Source: Alcanivorax sp. DP30
GTDB lineage: Bacteria; Pseudomonadota; Gammaproteobacteria; Pseudomonadales; Alcanivoracaceae
DNA: 64,000 nt
NCBI RefSeq assembly: GCF_009882945.1
Contig: NZ_WTUY01000003.1
Span: 140,599-204,598, forward strand
Direction of reading: 5' to 3'
In this document: piece by piece, positions 9,246 to 18,886 of the stretch
Layout: the number at the start of each line of letters is the position of its first letter
How positions within the stretch are numbered: the stretch's first letter is position 1
The notes under the pieces: generated by a model
Seen by the model: the letters and a program-made list of their open reading frames with translations, nothing else
Told to the model about the DNA's origin: nothing
The model's database searches: none
Translations under genes and position numbers: made by a program

Positions 9246-9983
9246 CTATTCTTCTTCCGCCGGCCAGCTGGCGTTGGTGTAGACGTTCTGCACATCGTCC
9301 AGATCTTCCAGCATGTCGATCATCTTCTGCACGGTTTCGGCTGTCTCCGCATCGATCTCGGCTTCCGTGGACGGATGCATGGTCACTTCGGCCTCGGCGA
9401 ATTCCAGACCGGCGTCGCGCAGCCCATCCACCACTTCACCAAACTGGTTGTCCGGGGAGGTGATAACCAGATAACCACCGCCATCAATTTCTTCCACGTC
9501 TTCGGCACCGGCTTCCAGCGCCACTTCCATGAGCTTCTCTTCATCGACACCAGGCTCGAAGTAAATCTCGCCACGCTTGCTGAACAGAAAAGCCACTGAA
9601 CCACTGGTGCCGAGATTACCGGCAAACTTGGTGAAGGCATGACGCACCTCGGCAACCGTCCGGTTCACGTTATCGGTCATGGTTTCCACCAACACCGCTA
9701 CGCCACCCTTGCCGTAACCCTCATAGGTGATCTCGTCCATGTTGCCGCCGTCGTCACCACCGGCACCGCGCTTGATGGCCCGGTCAATGGTGTCACGGGT
9801 CATGTTCTGACCCAGCGCCTTGTCCATGGCCGCACGCAGACGCGGGTTATCGGCAGGCTCACCACCGCCCATCTTGGCGGCCACGGTGAGCTCACGAATC
9901 AGCTTGGTAAAGATCTTGCCGCGCTTGGCATCCTGGGCCGCCTTGCGATGCTTGATGTTGGCCCATTTACTATGTCCAGCCAT
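9246..9983 (-). CDS. yebC: YebC/PmpR-family protein
   Basis: This is a member of the YebC family, known as a DNA-binding regulator and, in more recent work, as a translation factor easing polyproline stalls. It opens with the invariant [22 protein letters not shown], and the later KGGVAVLVE and GGYLVITSP segments belong to domains 2 and 3. The length of 245 residues is normal. It follows aspS by 72 bases on the same strand, and the aspS-yebC-ruvC order is common in gammaproteobacteria. The C-terminus is strongly acidic (PAEEE). Confidence 0.96.
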   Translation of the reverse strand: MAGHSKWANIKHRKAAQDAKRGKIFTKLIRELTVAAKMGGGEPADNPRLRAAMDKALGQNMTRDTIDRAIKRGAGGDDGGNMDEITYEGYGKGGVAVLVETMTDNVNRTVAEVRHAFTKFAGNLGTSGSVAFLFSKRGEIYFEPGVDEEKLMEVALEAGAEDVEEIDGGGYLVITSPDNQFGEVVDGLRDAGLEFAEAEVTMHPSTEAEIDAETAETVQKMIDMLEDLDDVQNVYTNASWPAEEE

Positions 9984-10055
9984 GCTGTCTCCCGTAATTG
10001 CTACGAACAGACCGGCGCGACCGCAGCCGCGCCGTTGTACTGCCTGCTGTTACTG

Positions 10056-11819
10056 TTATTGCTCTTCCTTTCGAACCTGAATACCCACTTCGCGCAGTTG
10101 CTTGCTATCCACCGGGGAGGGTGCATTGGTCATCATGCAAGCCGCGGTCTGGGTTTTCGGGAACGCGATGACGTCACGGATGGAATCACAGCCGGTCATC
10201 AACATCACCATGCGATCGAGACCGAACGCCAGACCACCATGAGGTGGCGCGCCATACTTCAGTCCGTCCAGCAGGAAGCCAAACTTCTCGTCTGCTTCCT
10301 CGTCGGAGATGCCCAGCGCTTCAAACACGGTGCGCTGCATGGCCGGGTTGTGGATACGGATGGAACCGCCACCCAGCTCGGTGCCATTGAGTACCATGTC
10401 ATAGGCACGGGACAGCGCGCTTTCCGGGTTGCTCTTCAGTTCTTCCGGGCTGCAGCTGGGCATGGTGAAGGGGTGATGCAGGGCATGGAACTGACCGTCA
10501 TCCTCTTCGAACATGGGGAAGTCCACAACCCACAGCGGGGCCCAGTCGCCTTCGACCAGATTCAGATCGTGACCCACTTTCACGCGCAGGGCACCGAGGG
10601 CCTCGTTAACGATCTTCGCCTTGTCTGCGCCAAAGAAAATCAGGTCGCCTGTCTCGGCACCAGTGCGCTCCAGAATGCCCTGGATCGCGTCTTCGGTAAG
10701 GAACTTGAGGATCGGCGACTGCAGACCTTCTGCGCCTGCGGCCAGATCATTGACCTTGATGTAAGCCAGCCCCTTGGCACCGTAGATGCTGACGAACTTG
10801 GTGTAGCCATCAATGTCCTTGCGGGACAGACTGCAGCCACCCGGCACCTTCATGGCGGCCACGCGACCTTTCGGATCGTTGGCCGGGCCGGAGAAGACCT
10901 TGAAGTCAACGCCTGCCAGCAGGTCCGCGATATCGATCAGCTCCAGCGGGATGCGCAGGTCCGGCTTGTCGGAACCAAAACGGCGCATGGCTTCGGAGAA
11001 CGGCATGCGGGGGAATTCCGGCAGCTCCACATCGAGCAGATCCTTGAACAACTTGCGCGCCATGCGCTCGGTGACACCCATGATGTCTTCTTCATTCACA
11101 AAAGACGCTTCGATATCGATCTGGGTGAATTCCGGCTGACGGTCAGCCCGCAGGTCTTCGTCGCGGAAACACTTGGCAATCTGGTAGTAACGGTCGAAGC
11201 CAGCCACCATCAGCAGCTGTTTAAACAACTGGGGGGACTGGGGCAGCGCGAAGAAGCTGCCAGGATGGGTACGGCTGGGCACCAGATAATCGCGGGCACC
11301 TTCAGGAGTAGCACGAGTCAGGATCGGGGTTTCCACATCCATGAACCCTTCGCCTTCCAGGAAAGCCCGGATGGAGTGGGTCAGGCGGGAACGGAACTGG
11401 AAGTTACGCAGCACCTCCGGCCGACGAAGATCCATGAAACGGTACTTCAGGCGCACTTCCTCGCCGGCACCGCCATGCTCATCCAGCTCAAAAGGCGGGG
11501 TGGCCGCTTCATTAAGGATGGTCAGCTCCTTGCCCAGCACTTCGATATCACCGGTGGGCATCTTGCTGTTGCGCACCGCTTCATCACGCATGCGCACACG
11601 GCCTTTGACCTGTACCACAAATTCACTGCGCACCTTGTCGGCCAGAGCGAAAGCTTGTTCGGTGTCCGGGTCAAACACCACCTGAACCAGGCCATTACGA
11701 TCGCGCAGGTCGAGGAAGATTACCCCGCCGTGGTCACGGCGACGGTGTACCCAGCCGCACAGCTCAACTGTTTCTCCATCTTGGGAGGCTCGCAAATCAC
11801 CGCAATAATGGCTTCGCAT
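10056..11819 (-). CDS. aspS: Aspartate--tRNA ligase
   Basis: AspRS charges tRNA(Asp) (or also tRNA(Asn) in non-discriminating forms). The OB-fold anticodon domain starts MRSHYCGDL and includes [18 protein letters not shown]. The class II catalytic core follows, with motif 2 [16 protein letters not shown] and motif 3 [12 protein letters not shown], and the bacterial GAD insert lies between them. The ATG at 11819 gives 587 residues, the normal length. The open frame continues about 180 codons upstream, but that part is low-complexity and unrelated. A weak GGAC lies upstream of the start. I cannot tell from sequence alone whether it is discriminating. Confidence 0.97.
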   Translation of the reverse strand: MRSHYCGDLRASQDGETVELCGWVHRRRDHGGVIFLDLRDRNGLVQVVFDPDTEQAFALADKVRSEFVVQVKGRVRMRDEAVRNSKMPTGDIEVLGKELTILNEAATPPFELDEHGGAGEEVRLKYRFMDLRRPEVLRNFQFRSRLTHSIRAFLEGEGFMDVETPILTRATPEGARDYLVPSRTHPGSFFALPQSPQLFKQLLMVAGFDRYYQIAKCFRDEDLRADRQPEFTQIDIEASFVNEEDIMGVTERMARKLFKDLLDVELPEFPRMPFSEAMRRFGSDKPDLRIPLELIDIADLLAGVDFKVFSGPANDPKGRVAAMKVPGGCSLSRKDIDGYTKFVSIYGAKGLAYIKVNDLAAGAEGLQSPILKFLTEDAIQGILERTGAETGDLIFFGADKAKIVNEALGALRVKVGHDLNLVEGDWAPLWVVDFPMFEEDDGQFHALHHPFTMPSCSPEELKSNPESALSRAYDMVLNGTELGGGSIRIHNPAMQRTVFEALGISDEEADEKFGFLLDGLKYGAPPHGGLAFGLDRMVMLMTGCDSIRDVIAFPKTQTAACMMTNAPSPVDSKQLREVGIQVRKEEQ

Positions 11820-12183
11820 GCTAAATGTCCGTTCGTATTTCTGGTGGCACAGCCCCGTTACCAGAGTCATTTGCTCCGCCGGATAACCGGGCCGTTGAAA
11901 AAGGCGCCACAGTATAGCGATTCCACTGGCTGCGAGCCATGCCGGCCGGCAATCCGGTGGCAAACAGTGCCCTGACAGGCACATTTTTCTTAATAACCAT
12001 GAAAAATAGTGGTTTGAGCGCTTGTGAACTGGATTTTCCTGCCTTATAAAAGATCCGAACCATGTCAGTGACCCTCTGAGTAATTGCAGTCCAGGGGCGA
12101 ACCTGATCAGGGAAGCATCGCCGGCGTCCAACCAGAAGACGTCATCACAAATCAGGAAGACACCAAAAAGGGGTAAGCAATCC
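11820..12183. other. Divergent intergenic region aspS / HU-like gene
   Basis: This 364-base region separates two divergent genes and should hold both promoters. A candidate plus-strand promoter is listed separately. An 11-base dyad GTGCC-TGTCA-GGCAC type hairpin is visible near 11965-11985. No further gene is supported. Confidence 0.5.
12022..12050 (+). promoter_or_regulatory. Candidate sigma-70 promoter for the HU-like gene
   Basis: TTGTGA (12022-12027) and TATAAA (12045-12050) are separated by 17 bases. It would give a leader of about 125 bases before the ATG at 12184, which has an AAGGGG ribosome-binding site. This is a pattern match only. Confidence 0.4.
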
Positions 12184-12558
12184 ATGGCTGCAAAGAAGAA
12201 AACCGCTGCCAAAGCCGCCAGTGCACCAGCTGCGCGCAAGGTGAAAACCATCACCGAACCGATGAACAAGACCCAGATCGTTAACCAGATCAGTGACACC
12301 ACCGGCCTGACCAAGAAAGACGTCAATGCCGTGTTCGACGAGCTGGCCGATATCATGGAAGGCCATCTCAAGAAGCGTGGTGCCGGTCAGTTCACCCTGC
12401 CCGGTCTGATGAAGATCGTGACCCAGAAGAAGCCTGCCACCAAGGCTCGCAAGGGCATCAACCCGTTCACTGGCGAAGAAACCACCTTCGCTGCCAAGCC
12501 GGCCCGCACCATGGTTAAAGTGCGTCCGCTGAAGAAACTCAAGGACATGGCCTCCTGA
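12184..12558 (+). CDS. HU/IHF-family DNA-binding protein with basic N-terminal tail
   Basis: This is a nucleoid-associated protein of the HU/IHF fold. Residues about 27-120 carry the fold, starting [21 protein letters not shown], with the DNA-binding beta-arm around [15 protein letters not shown]. The first 26 residues are a Lys/Ala-rich extension ([16 protein letters not shown]) that is absent from canonical 90-residue HU and resembles histone H1-like tails. It has its own promoter candidate and a downstream hairpin, so it is probably monocistronic. Which HU/IHF role it plays is unclear; a typical housekeeping hupB would be shorter. Confidence 0.9.
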   Translation: MAAKKKTAAKAASAPAARKVKTITEPMNKTQIVNQISDTTGLTKKDVNAVFDELADIMEGHLKKRGAGQFTLPGLMKIVTQKKPATKARKGINPFTGEETTFAAKPARTMVKVRPLKKLKDMAS

Positions 12559-12567
12559 TTCTGGCCC

Positions 12568-12591
12568 GGCCACCGGTACCGCCGGTGGCCA
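12568..12591 (+). terminator. Hairpin after the HU-like gene
   Basis: GGCCACCGG and CCGGTGGCC form a nine-pair stem ten bases after the stop codon. The following sequence is C/T-rich rather than a pure T tract, so termination strength is uncertain. Confidence 0.5.
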
Positions 12592-12733
12592 GTCTCCTCT
12601 CCTGAATCACACTCCCTCTGGCCTCTGGCCATCACAACCTTCTATAATGCGCGCCCTTGATTGAGGGCAGTGGTCATTTCGCTATCGCGACCGCCTCCAA
12701 TGCCCGAAACCCGATTTGGAAGCAGGAGTCTCC

Positions 12734-13033
12734 ATGGCTGAGCGCAAAGACAAGAAAAAGGTGATCGGCGAACCGATGACCGATGAGCAGATCAAGGTAT
12801 TTCTGGACGTGCCCGCCGAAGAGGGTGTTTCCACCGATTTCCACATGCTGGAAAAGGCCTATCGCGCCCTGCGTGCAGAAGACTTCGAGCGTTTCATTGC
12901 CTTCTTCAAGGAACAGGGACGAGACCTGAATGCCCGGGACCCCGAAGGCCGCACGCTGCTCGCCCACATCGGTAGTCACCAGAAGTGCGAAGACTACGCC
13001 GAGGCACTCCGCGCCGCCGGCGCCAGCGCCTGA
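12734..13033 (+). CDS. PA4642-family protein
   Basis: A small cytoplasmic protein of 99 residues of unknown function, known in Pseudomonas as the PA4642 family. The ATG at 12734 has AGGAG six bases upstream and gives the usual start MAERKDKKKV. The conserved part includes IGEPMTDEQIKVFL and the C-terminal DPEGRTLLAHIGSHQ segment. An upstream in-frame start would add six residues without a site. It stands alone between the HU-like gene and a secreted-protein gene. A GC-rich dyad (13048-13071) follows the stop and may act as its terminator. Confidence 0.85.
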   Translation: MAERKDKKKVIGEPMTDEQIKVFLDVPAEEGVSTDFHMLEKAYRALRAEDFERFIAFFKEQGRDLNARDPEGRTLLAHIGSHQKCEDYAEALRAAGASA

Positions 13034-13310
13034 CTCTCGCACAAATTGCGCCAGGTCCTCTCGGCCTGGCGCGGCCCTCCTTGCTGCCAAGCTTCGCATC
13101 CGTTTTCCCACGGCAACAGCCCTTCCCCCGGTCACGGCAGCCCGCCCCTTACAAAACCCCAGCGCAACACATACCATGCGGAACTTGTTCACAATCCCTG
13201 CCCATGGCATTGTTAGGTATTGGGGCTTGCACGCCTTTTGCCGAAGGGAGGTCTGACAGCAACTGCTCAGAGCCTACCCAGTCGAAACAACAACAACAAA
13301 GAGCCGTTCA

Positions 13311-14531
13311 ATGATGGCATCAAATTCCAAATCGCTTTGGCGTAACCTGTTTGTGGTTGCGCTTTGTACCGTCAGCCTGCAAACCCTCGCCGCCCGCGAA
13401 GACGATGACGACGAGATGGATGAAGTCACCGCGGAAGAGCTGCAGATGCAGGAAATCCCGGTGGATGAACGCATTTTTGTGGAGAAATGGAACGAAGTTC
13501 CCTACAAGAAGAGCTACTTCACCTACAACGATCAGCAAATCCGCGACAAGTGGGATTACCTGATGCGGGGCCTGAAGGTACCCTATCCTTCTGCCGAGTA
13601 CATGAAAGTTCAGTTCGAGAAGTACCCTTTCATGAAGGACGGCATCACCAACTGGGATGGCAACTACGACAAGCTCGAAGACCGTTACCTCTCAGTCTGG
13701 CGCCTGTTTTTTGCCGGTGATTTCCAGAAAGCCCGCGAAGAAGGCATCAAGCTGGGCCCCATGGGGGAAATCCCGGCCCTGTTCTCACAACTGATGTACG
13801 CCATCTACCTGACCGAGCGCCAAAGCATCAAGTACATGATGCTGCAGGACGTGGCAAACCGGGCCCAGGACTACTTCGATGTCATGAAGGAAGCAGAGGG
13901 TGATCCCGAAGTGGCGCCCATCGTGGCCAGCGTGAAATTAGGCTATGCCTATGCCATCGCCCGAATCGCCGAGGAATCACCGGTTCCGATCGTGGTCGCA
14001 CGCCGCTACATCGGCAAGATCAAGAACAGCGCCGAAGAAGTGGTGGATATCATGCCGGAGCAGCCCCTCGCCCACGCCTTCCGGGCCGGGGTTGATGCCG
14101 GCATCATGCGTCGGGTCGGCAAGTTCACCGGTCGCATGACTTACGGTGCCCGCACCACCACGGTGGAAGAATCGTTTGCCGATGCCCTGACCCTGGCGCC
14201 TGACATCCCCATCGTGAACTACGAATATGCCAACGCGCTGATTTACATGAACCGCAAACGTGATCTTAACGAGGCCATCAGCTATCTGGTAAAGGCCATG
14301 AAGATCCGCCCCGAGTTCTCCATGGATGCGCTGGACGTGATGTATTCCTACAAGCGTCTGCAGGAAGTTCGCTTGTACGCGCTGAATTTCCGCAGCTTCC
14401 GCAAGTTTGAGAAACTGCGCCGCAAATTCAGCAAGAAAACCGACCGCAACCTGACCAGCGTACTTTCCGACCCATTGAGCATGGACATGCTCAACAACCC
14501 GGAAAACTACGTGCTTCCAGAGCGCAAGTAG
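13311..14531 (+). CDS. Exported protein of unknown function with acidic N-terminus
   Basis: I do not recognise this 406-residue protein. A Sec signal peptide (about 1-27, ending LAA) is followed by a strongly acidic stretch (REDDDDEMDEVTAEE), so the mature protein is probably periplasmic. The rest is helical. Residues about 285-345 (ALIYMNRKRDLNEAISYLVKAM region) look like one or two TPR-type repeats. The C-terminus is basic (RKFEKLRRKFSKKTDR). A methyltransferase gene starts 2 bases after its stop, so the two are likely cotranscribed and coupled. Confidence 0.75.
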   Translation: MMASNSKSLWRNLFVVALCTVSLQTLAAREDDDDEMDEVTAEELQMQEIPVDERIFVEKWNEVPYKKSYFTYNDQQIRDKWDYLMRGLKVPYPSAEYMKVQFEKYPFMKDGITNWDGNYDKLEDRYLSVWRLFFAGDFQKAREEGIKLGPMGEIPALFSQLMYAIYLTERQSIKYMMLQDVANRAQDYFDVMKEAEGDPEVAPIVASVKLGYAYAIARIAEESPVPIVVARRYIGKIKNSAEEVVDIMPEQPLAHAFRAGVDAGIMRRVGKFTGRMTYGARTTTVEESFADALTLAPDIPIVNYEYANALIYMNRKRDLNEAISYLVKAMKIRPEFSMDALDVMYSYKRLQEVRLYALNFRSFRKFEKLRRKFSKKTDRNLTSVLSDPLSMDMLNNPENYVLPERK

Positions 14532-14533
14532 GC

Positions 14534-15151
14534 ATGTCACTGTACGAAGACCGTGTCTTCCCCAAACTGCTGGACTGGGCTACCCGCCCGGTCTGGCGGG
14601 ACCGGGAAAAACTGCTAAGCCAAGCCCATGGCAAGGTTCTGGAACTGGGTGTCGGCACGGGCGCGAATTTCCCGCTCTACACCTCAAACGCCACGGAAAT
14701 TCATGGCATCGAGCCCGGCGACGCCTTGCTGGATCTTGCGCGTGAATCCGCCAACCAGTGTGGCAATCCGCAACGCTTCCACCTCCAGACTGGCGACGCC
14801 CAGGCACTGCCCTATGCGGATGAAACCTTTGATACGGTTGTGGCTTGTCTGGTGTTTTGCACCATACCTGACCCCCAGGCCGCTGCCCGGGAAGCCTTTC
14901 GGGTACTGAAACCTGGCGGCACTTTGCTGGCGCTGGAACATGTGGCCAGCGAAAAACGTTGGGTAAGGCATGTCCAGACCGGCCTGAACCCGGCTTGGAA
15001 ACACCTGGCCTGTGGCTGTCAGCTGACCCGCGACACCGCCACCACCTTCCGTGAAGCCGGCTTCAAGCTCAACAAGGCCACTCATCGAAAACACCCCAAG
15101 CTACCCGCCTTCGCCGCAGAGTTACTGGACGGGGCATTGCTGAAACCCTGA
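14534..15151 (+). CDS. Class I SAM-dependent methyltransferase
   Basis: A 205-residue Rossmann-fold methyltransferase. Motif I is LELGVGTGANF (about 36-46), the acidic motif II residue is in IHGIEPGD, and motif post-I/III follows at DTVVACLVFCTI and LKPGGTLLALEHV. The overall layout (LGVGTG..., CTIPDP, EHVASEKR) resembles phospholipid or ubiquinone/menaquinone-type methyltransferases of the UbiE/PmtA group. The substrate cannot be told. It follows the acidic exported protein by 2 bases. Confidence 0.85.
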   Translation: MSLYEDRVFPKLLDWATRPVWRDREKLLSQAHGKVLELGVGTGANFPLYTSNATEIHGIEPGDALLDLARESANQCGNPQRFHLQTGDAQALPYADETFDTVVACLVFCTIPDPQAAAREAFRVLKPGGTLLALEHVASEKRWVRHVQTGLNPAWKHLACGCQLTRDTATTFREAGFKLNKATHRKHPKLPAFAAELLDGALLKP

Positions 15152-15157
15152 AGAGCA

Positions 15158-15258
15158 GCTGCAAGTCTCAAGCTACAAGCTGCAACGCGTAGAGATCATT
15201 GCGAGGCACGTAAAGCACAGAAAGGCCTTGCCTCGTGTTGAAGCTTGAAGCTTGTAGC
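15158..15258. repeat. Heptamer-bounded element B (GCTNCAA family)
   Basis: The left array (15158-15185) is GCTGCAA, GTCTCAA, GCTACAA, GCTGCAA followed by CGCG. The right array (15238-15258) is TTGAAGC, TTGAAGC, TTGTAGC, preceded by CTCGTG. The arrays are inverted relative to each other and enclose 52 bases. The element starts seven bases after the methyltransferase stop. Confidence 0.7.
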
Positions 15259-15314
15259 CACCGAGGCAAATTGCCACACGCCACTCCCGCTATTCTCCTC
15301 TACAATATCAGGCC

Positions 15315-16526
15315 ATGGACAACCGCCTCCCCCTGAGAAACTGGCGCCTGCGTCTGGTCTGGCTACGCAGTCTGCTGGTATTGCTGTTTACCCTGGCCTT
15401 GATGCTGCTGCAGAGTCTTGGCCATACCGGCTATCACCTTGCGCAACTGAGCTGGCTGGGTGCCTTGCTGTTGCCCAGCCTGATCACCCTGCTTAGCCAT
15501 CGCTCCCGCAAGCACCAGAGCCAGCTACTTACACTTGAACTTGCGCTGGATACCCTCCTGTTCATTCTGCTGCTGCAGTCGTTTGGCGGGGCTGGCAATC
15601 CGTTGTCTTTTTACTTGCTGGTGCCAGCGCTACTGGCTTCACTGACATTGCCATTACTGAACGGCCTGCTGGTGACAGGCATGGCATTGAGCGGCTATCT
15701 GGTCACCTTCAACTGGTATCACCGCCCCGCCAGCGACACCCCTTTGCACGCCCTCAGTCATGAACTCAGTGGCCTGCACAGTATCGGCATGGCCGTCGTA
15801 TTCGTGGCCTTGCTGTTGATGCTCACGCTGCTGGGCCAGGTGATCCAGCGACTCATGCGACAGCAACAACGCCAGCAAGAGCAGGCGCTGGACCTGGCGG
15901 GACGCCGGGAGCATATGTACCAGATTGCCGCCACCCTCGCCGATCAGGCCCATGAGCTGAATACCCCTCTCGGTACCCTGGTGATGCTTGCCGACAACCT
16001 GCAACATGCCCCTGAACTCCCTGAGAGTCTGCACGCGGAGGTCAACCAGATTGACCAACTGGCCCGCAGCGTTTCGCAGCGGCTGAAACAGAACTCTGCA
16101 GCACACCTCTCCGGCCCGCAGCCACTCAGCACACTGATTGAACAACTCAGGCAGCAGCTGCGGCATTTGTCTCCTACACTCCAGGTAGAAAGCGAACTCG
16201 ACGTGGACCCAGTGCTAGCTGATGGCGAGAGCTGGTTTCGCATTCTCAGCAACCTGGGTTATAACGCCATGGATGCCGGCGCCAGCCGCTGGGTCATCGC
16301 CAGCCGTGCCGATGAGCAGGGCCATCTATTGCAGGCCAGCGACAACGGGCCGGCCCACCCTGATACAGAACGTCAGGGACTGGGCATGGGACTGATTCTG
16401 GTCAATGCCGCCCTGGAACAGATGGGGGCCAGTCTGGATATGGCGTTTGGCGCCCAATGGACCCAGGTGCGCATCCATTATCCTCACCATGCGCTGCACA
16501 ACCCCAAGGTGCCCGACCATGACTGA
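15315..16526 (+). CDS. RegB/PrrB-like membrane sensor histidine kinase
   Basis: This is a sensor kinase of the RegB/PrrB/ActS redox family. About six membrane helices fill residues 14-175. A GGAGNPL motif (91-97) matches the GGxxNPF quinone-binding signature of RegB except for the last residue. The H-box [10 protein letters not shown] carries H213, the N-box [10 protein letters not shown] lies at 311-320, and the G-boxes DNGPA and GLGMGL lie at 343-360. The protein has no cysteine at all, so it lacks the redox-active cysteine known in RegB. The response-regulator start overlaps its stop by 8 bases. Confidence 0.9.
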   Translation: MDNRLPLRNWRLRLVWLRSLLVLLFTLALMLLQSLGHTGYHLAQLSWLGALLLPSLITLLSHRSRKHQSQLLTLELALDTLLFILLLQSFGGAGNPLSFYLLVPALLASLTLPLLNGLLVTGMALSGYLVTFNWYHRPASDTPLHALSHELSGLHSIGMAVVFVALLLMLTLLGQVIQRLMRQQQRQQEQALDLAGRREHMYQIAATLADQAHELNTPLGTLVMLADNLQHAPELPESLHAEVNQIDQLARSVSQRLKQNSAAHLSGPQPLSTLIEQLRQQLRHLSPTLQVESELDVDPVLADGESWFRILSNLGYNAMDAGASRWVIASRADEQGHLLQASDNGPAHPDTERQGLGMGLILVNAALEQMGASLDMAFGAQWTQVRIHYPHHALHNPKVPDHD

Positions 16527-17091
16527 ACCGATGCGCCTGCTACTGGTGGAAGATGACGCCCTGCTGGCCGAGCAGACCGCCCGGGCTCTGGGCCGTCGGG
16601 TTGCCGAAGTGAACGTCGCCCATGATGCCAGTGGTGCCCTGTCGATACTTGACCGCCTGGCGCATCTGGATGCTGCCGTGCTGGACCAGAACCTCGGTCA
16701 GGATAACGGGCTCGACCTGATTACCCCGATTCGCGAGCGCTTCCCGCACTGCAAGGTGCTGCTGCTGACTGGCTACGGCAGCATTGCTGCCGCTGTGGCA
16801 GCAACGCATCGCGGCGCCCATAACTATCTGACCAAACCTGCCAGCGCCAGCGACATTCTCGACGCGCTCAATGCCGACCCTGCCAGCCTGGGCACTGCAC
16901 TGCCTGCTACACCACCCTCTTTACAGCGGCTGGAGTGGGAGCATATCCAGCGCACGCTGGAGACTCACGATGGTAACATTTCCCGTGCCGCTGAAGCCCT
17001 TGGCATCCACCGCCGCACCCTGCAGCGACGCCTGAAGAAACGCCCCAGCGCCAGCGAATACCAACGAGAGAAAAGCCCATCGAAAGACTGA
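16519..17091 (+). CDS. RegA/PrrA-like response regulator
   Basis: The partner of the upstream kinase. The receiver domain (1-115) has acidic residues E11, D12 and D13, the phospho-acceptor D56 in AVLDQNL, T84 and K106. A short linker leads to a Fis-type helix-turn-helix (about 151-172, [20 protein letters not shown]), the arrangement of RegA/PrrA. The ATG at 16519 is inside the kinase reading frame and gives 190 residues, close to the family's 180-185. RegA-type regulators control respiration and redox genes. Targets here are not evident. Confidence 0.92.
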   Translation: MTEPMRLLLVEDDALLAEQTARALGRRVAEVNVAHDASGALSILDRLAHLDAAVLDQNLGQDNGLDLITPIRERFPHCKVLLLTGYGSIAAAVAATHRGAHNYLTKPASASDILDALNADPASLGTALPATPPSLQRLEWEHIQRTLETHDGNISRAAEALGIHRRTLQRRLKKRPSASEYQREKSPSKD

Positions 17092-17128
17092 TTTCTTGTC
17101 GCGGCCCGCTTGGCTTACACTGGCAGCA

Positions 17129-18886
17129 ATGACTGACAAGGAACAGGGATTGAGCCCACAGCTGCCAACAGGATGGATCGCAGTACTGCTGTTACTGTTG
17201 CCTCTTTCGCTCCTTGCCCGGGAAGCACCCGAATTGATCATTTCCGGCGATGCCAACGAGGCGGTCACAGGCAATATCCACGCGCTGATCAATCTCGAAG
17301 GCTACCCCTGCCAGCCCCCCAAGGCCCAGTACGGTTTGATTCGCCGCCAGATTCTCAAGCACGGCAACGAAGCGCTGCAGGCCATGGGCTATTATGACGG
17401 GGAACTGTCCTTCAGCGCCGATACCACCGGCGACTGTGCCACTGTCACCCTCGATGTGCGTACCGGTCCTCCCGTCATACTGGTGAGCGCAGACATCCGT
17501 TTGCATGGCGAAGCGGCCGACGATCCTGCCTTTCAGAAACTGGCGAAAGATCACCAGCTGCATATCGGCCAGCGCCTGCAACATGACCGCTACAGCCGCC
17601 TCAAACGCAGTCTGCAGCAAAACCTGATCAATCGTGGCTACGTGGAAGGCAGTCTCAGTCGCCATGAACTCACGGTGGACACCGTAAGGCGAGAGGCCAC
17701 GATAGTACTGGTGGTCGATAGCGGGCCGCGTTACCACTTTGGCAAAGTGGAAGTGAACGGCAGTGATCTGGCTCCTGGCCTGGTGAATGCCTATATCCAG
17801 TTTCAGGAAGGCCAGCCCTTTGACAGCAAGCGGGTGCTGGAAACCCAACAGGCTTACCTGGGCGCAGGCTACTTCAGTGCCGCCAGAATCCAGAAAGGTA
17901 CCGCGGATCCGGCAACCCGGGAGATCCCTGTCAGCATCACCCTCAGCGACAACCATCGCTGGTCGCTGCTTACCGGCATCGGCTTCAGCACCGATACCGG
18001 ACCTCGCATCCGGCTTGGGATCGAAAACCGCCGGGTGAATCGTCAGGGGCACCGCTTTCGCGCGGAAACCCAGTTATCCGAGGTGGAACAGGGTGCCGGG
18101 GCCAGCTACCAGATTCCCCTCTCCGACCCGTTGCGCGAGCGTCTGGATCTGCATACCAGTTACATCAACGAGGACACGGACAGCAACACCAATGAACGCT
18201 GGAGTACCGGCGCAGACTATATTGTAGAAATGGATAACAAGTGGGTGAGCACCCTGTCGCTGGAATACCTGCGGGAAACCTGGCAAATCGCCGATGAAGT
18301 GGATCAGGCGGAACTGGTCATCCCCGGTTATCAACTCAGTCGCATCAAGGCCAATGATCCCATCTACCCCACCTTTGGCTGGCGACTCAGCGGCAAGATC
18401 AAGGGCGCCCATCAAGGATTGTCTTCGACGGCGTCCTTTCTGCAGTTCACACCCAGCGCCAAGCTGGTCTTCCCCGTCGTTGGCGGCCGGGTACTGACCC
18501 GTGTTGACCTGGGCTATACCGAAATCAATGATGTCACCGAGCTGCCCGCCTCATTGCGCTTCTTTGCCGGTGGTGACTCCAGTATTCGCGGCTTCGGGTA
18601 TGAATCCCTGGGCCCGGAAGACGCCAATGGTGAAGTGATCGGTGGCCGGCACATGGCTACCGGCTCGCTGGAGTACGATCACCCCATCACGGCAAAGTGG
18701 CACTTTGCCGTATTCACCGACGCCGGCAACGCCTTCAATGACATCGAAGATTACGAGTTACGTCACAGTGCCGGCGCAGGTATACGCTGGCGATCCCCGC
18801 TGGGTCCCATCCGCCTGGATCTGGCCCGCGCAGTGGATGAACACCGCGCCTGGCGCATCCACCTCAGTATGGGACCAGACCTGTGA
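17129..18886 (+). CDS. tamA: Translocation and assembly module subunit TamA
   Basis: TamA is an Omp85-family outer-membrane protein that works with TamB in envelope assembly and lipid transport. The ATG at 17129 gives 585 residues with a signal peptide ending at about LLA (residue 30). Three POTRA domains follow (about 35-270). The 16-stranded barrel (about 275-585) contains the family motif FFAGGDSSIRGFGYESLGP (lid/loop 6) and ends in a C-terminal aromatic-poor GPDL strand. A TTG eleven codons upstream is less likely. The tamB start overlaps its stop (GTGA). Confidence 0.93.
   Translation: MTDKEQGLSPQLPTGWIAVLLLLLPLSLLAREAPELIISGDANEAVTGNIHALINLEGYPCQPPKAQYGLIRRQILKHGNEALQAMGYYDGELSFSADTTGDCATVTLDVRTGPPVILVSADIRLHGEAADDPAFQKLAKDHQLHIGQRLQHDRYSRLKRSLQQNLINRGYVEGSLSRHELTVDTVRREATIVLVVDSGPRYHFGKVEVNGSDLAPGLVNAYIQFQEGQPFDSKRVLETQQAYLGAGYFSAARIQKGTADPATREIPVSITLSDNHRWSLLTGIGFSTDTGPRIRLGIENRRVNRQGHRFRAETQLSEVEQGAGASYQIPLSDPLRERLDLHTSYINEDTDSNTNERWSTGADYIVEMDNKWVSTLSLEYLRETWQIADEVDQAELVIPGYQLSRIKANDPIYPTFGWRLSGKIKGAHQGLSSTASFLQFTPSAKLVFPVVGGRVLTRVDLGYTEINDVTELPASLRFFAGGDSSIRGFGYESLGPEDANGEVIGGRHMATGSLEYDHPITAKWHFAVFTDAGNAFNDIEDYELRHSAGAGIRWRSPLGPIRLDLARAVDEHRAWRIHLSMGPDL

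Noticed and set aside
9639-11975. 778-codon open frame opposite aspS
   Set aside because: A shadow frame of aspS and yebC; its translation has no signature and is His/Gln-rich, as expected for antisense of high-GC coding DNA.
11820-12371. Long N-terminal extension of the aspS frame
   Set aside because: The frame is open for about 180 more codons but low in family similarity and crosses the divergent HU promoter region; the MRSHYCGDL start fits all AspRS proteins.
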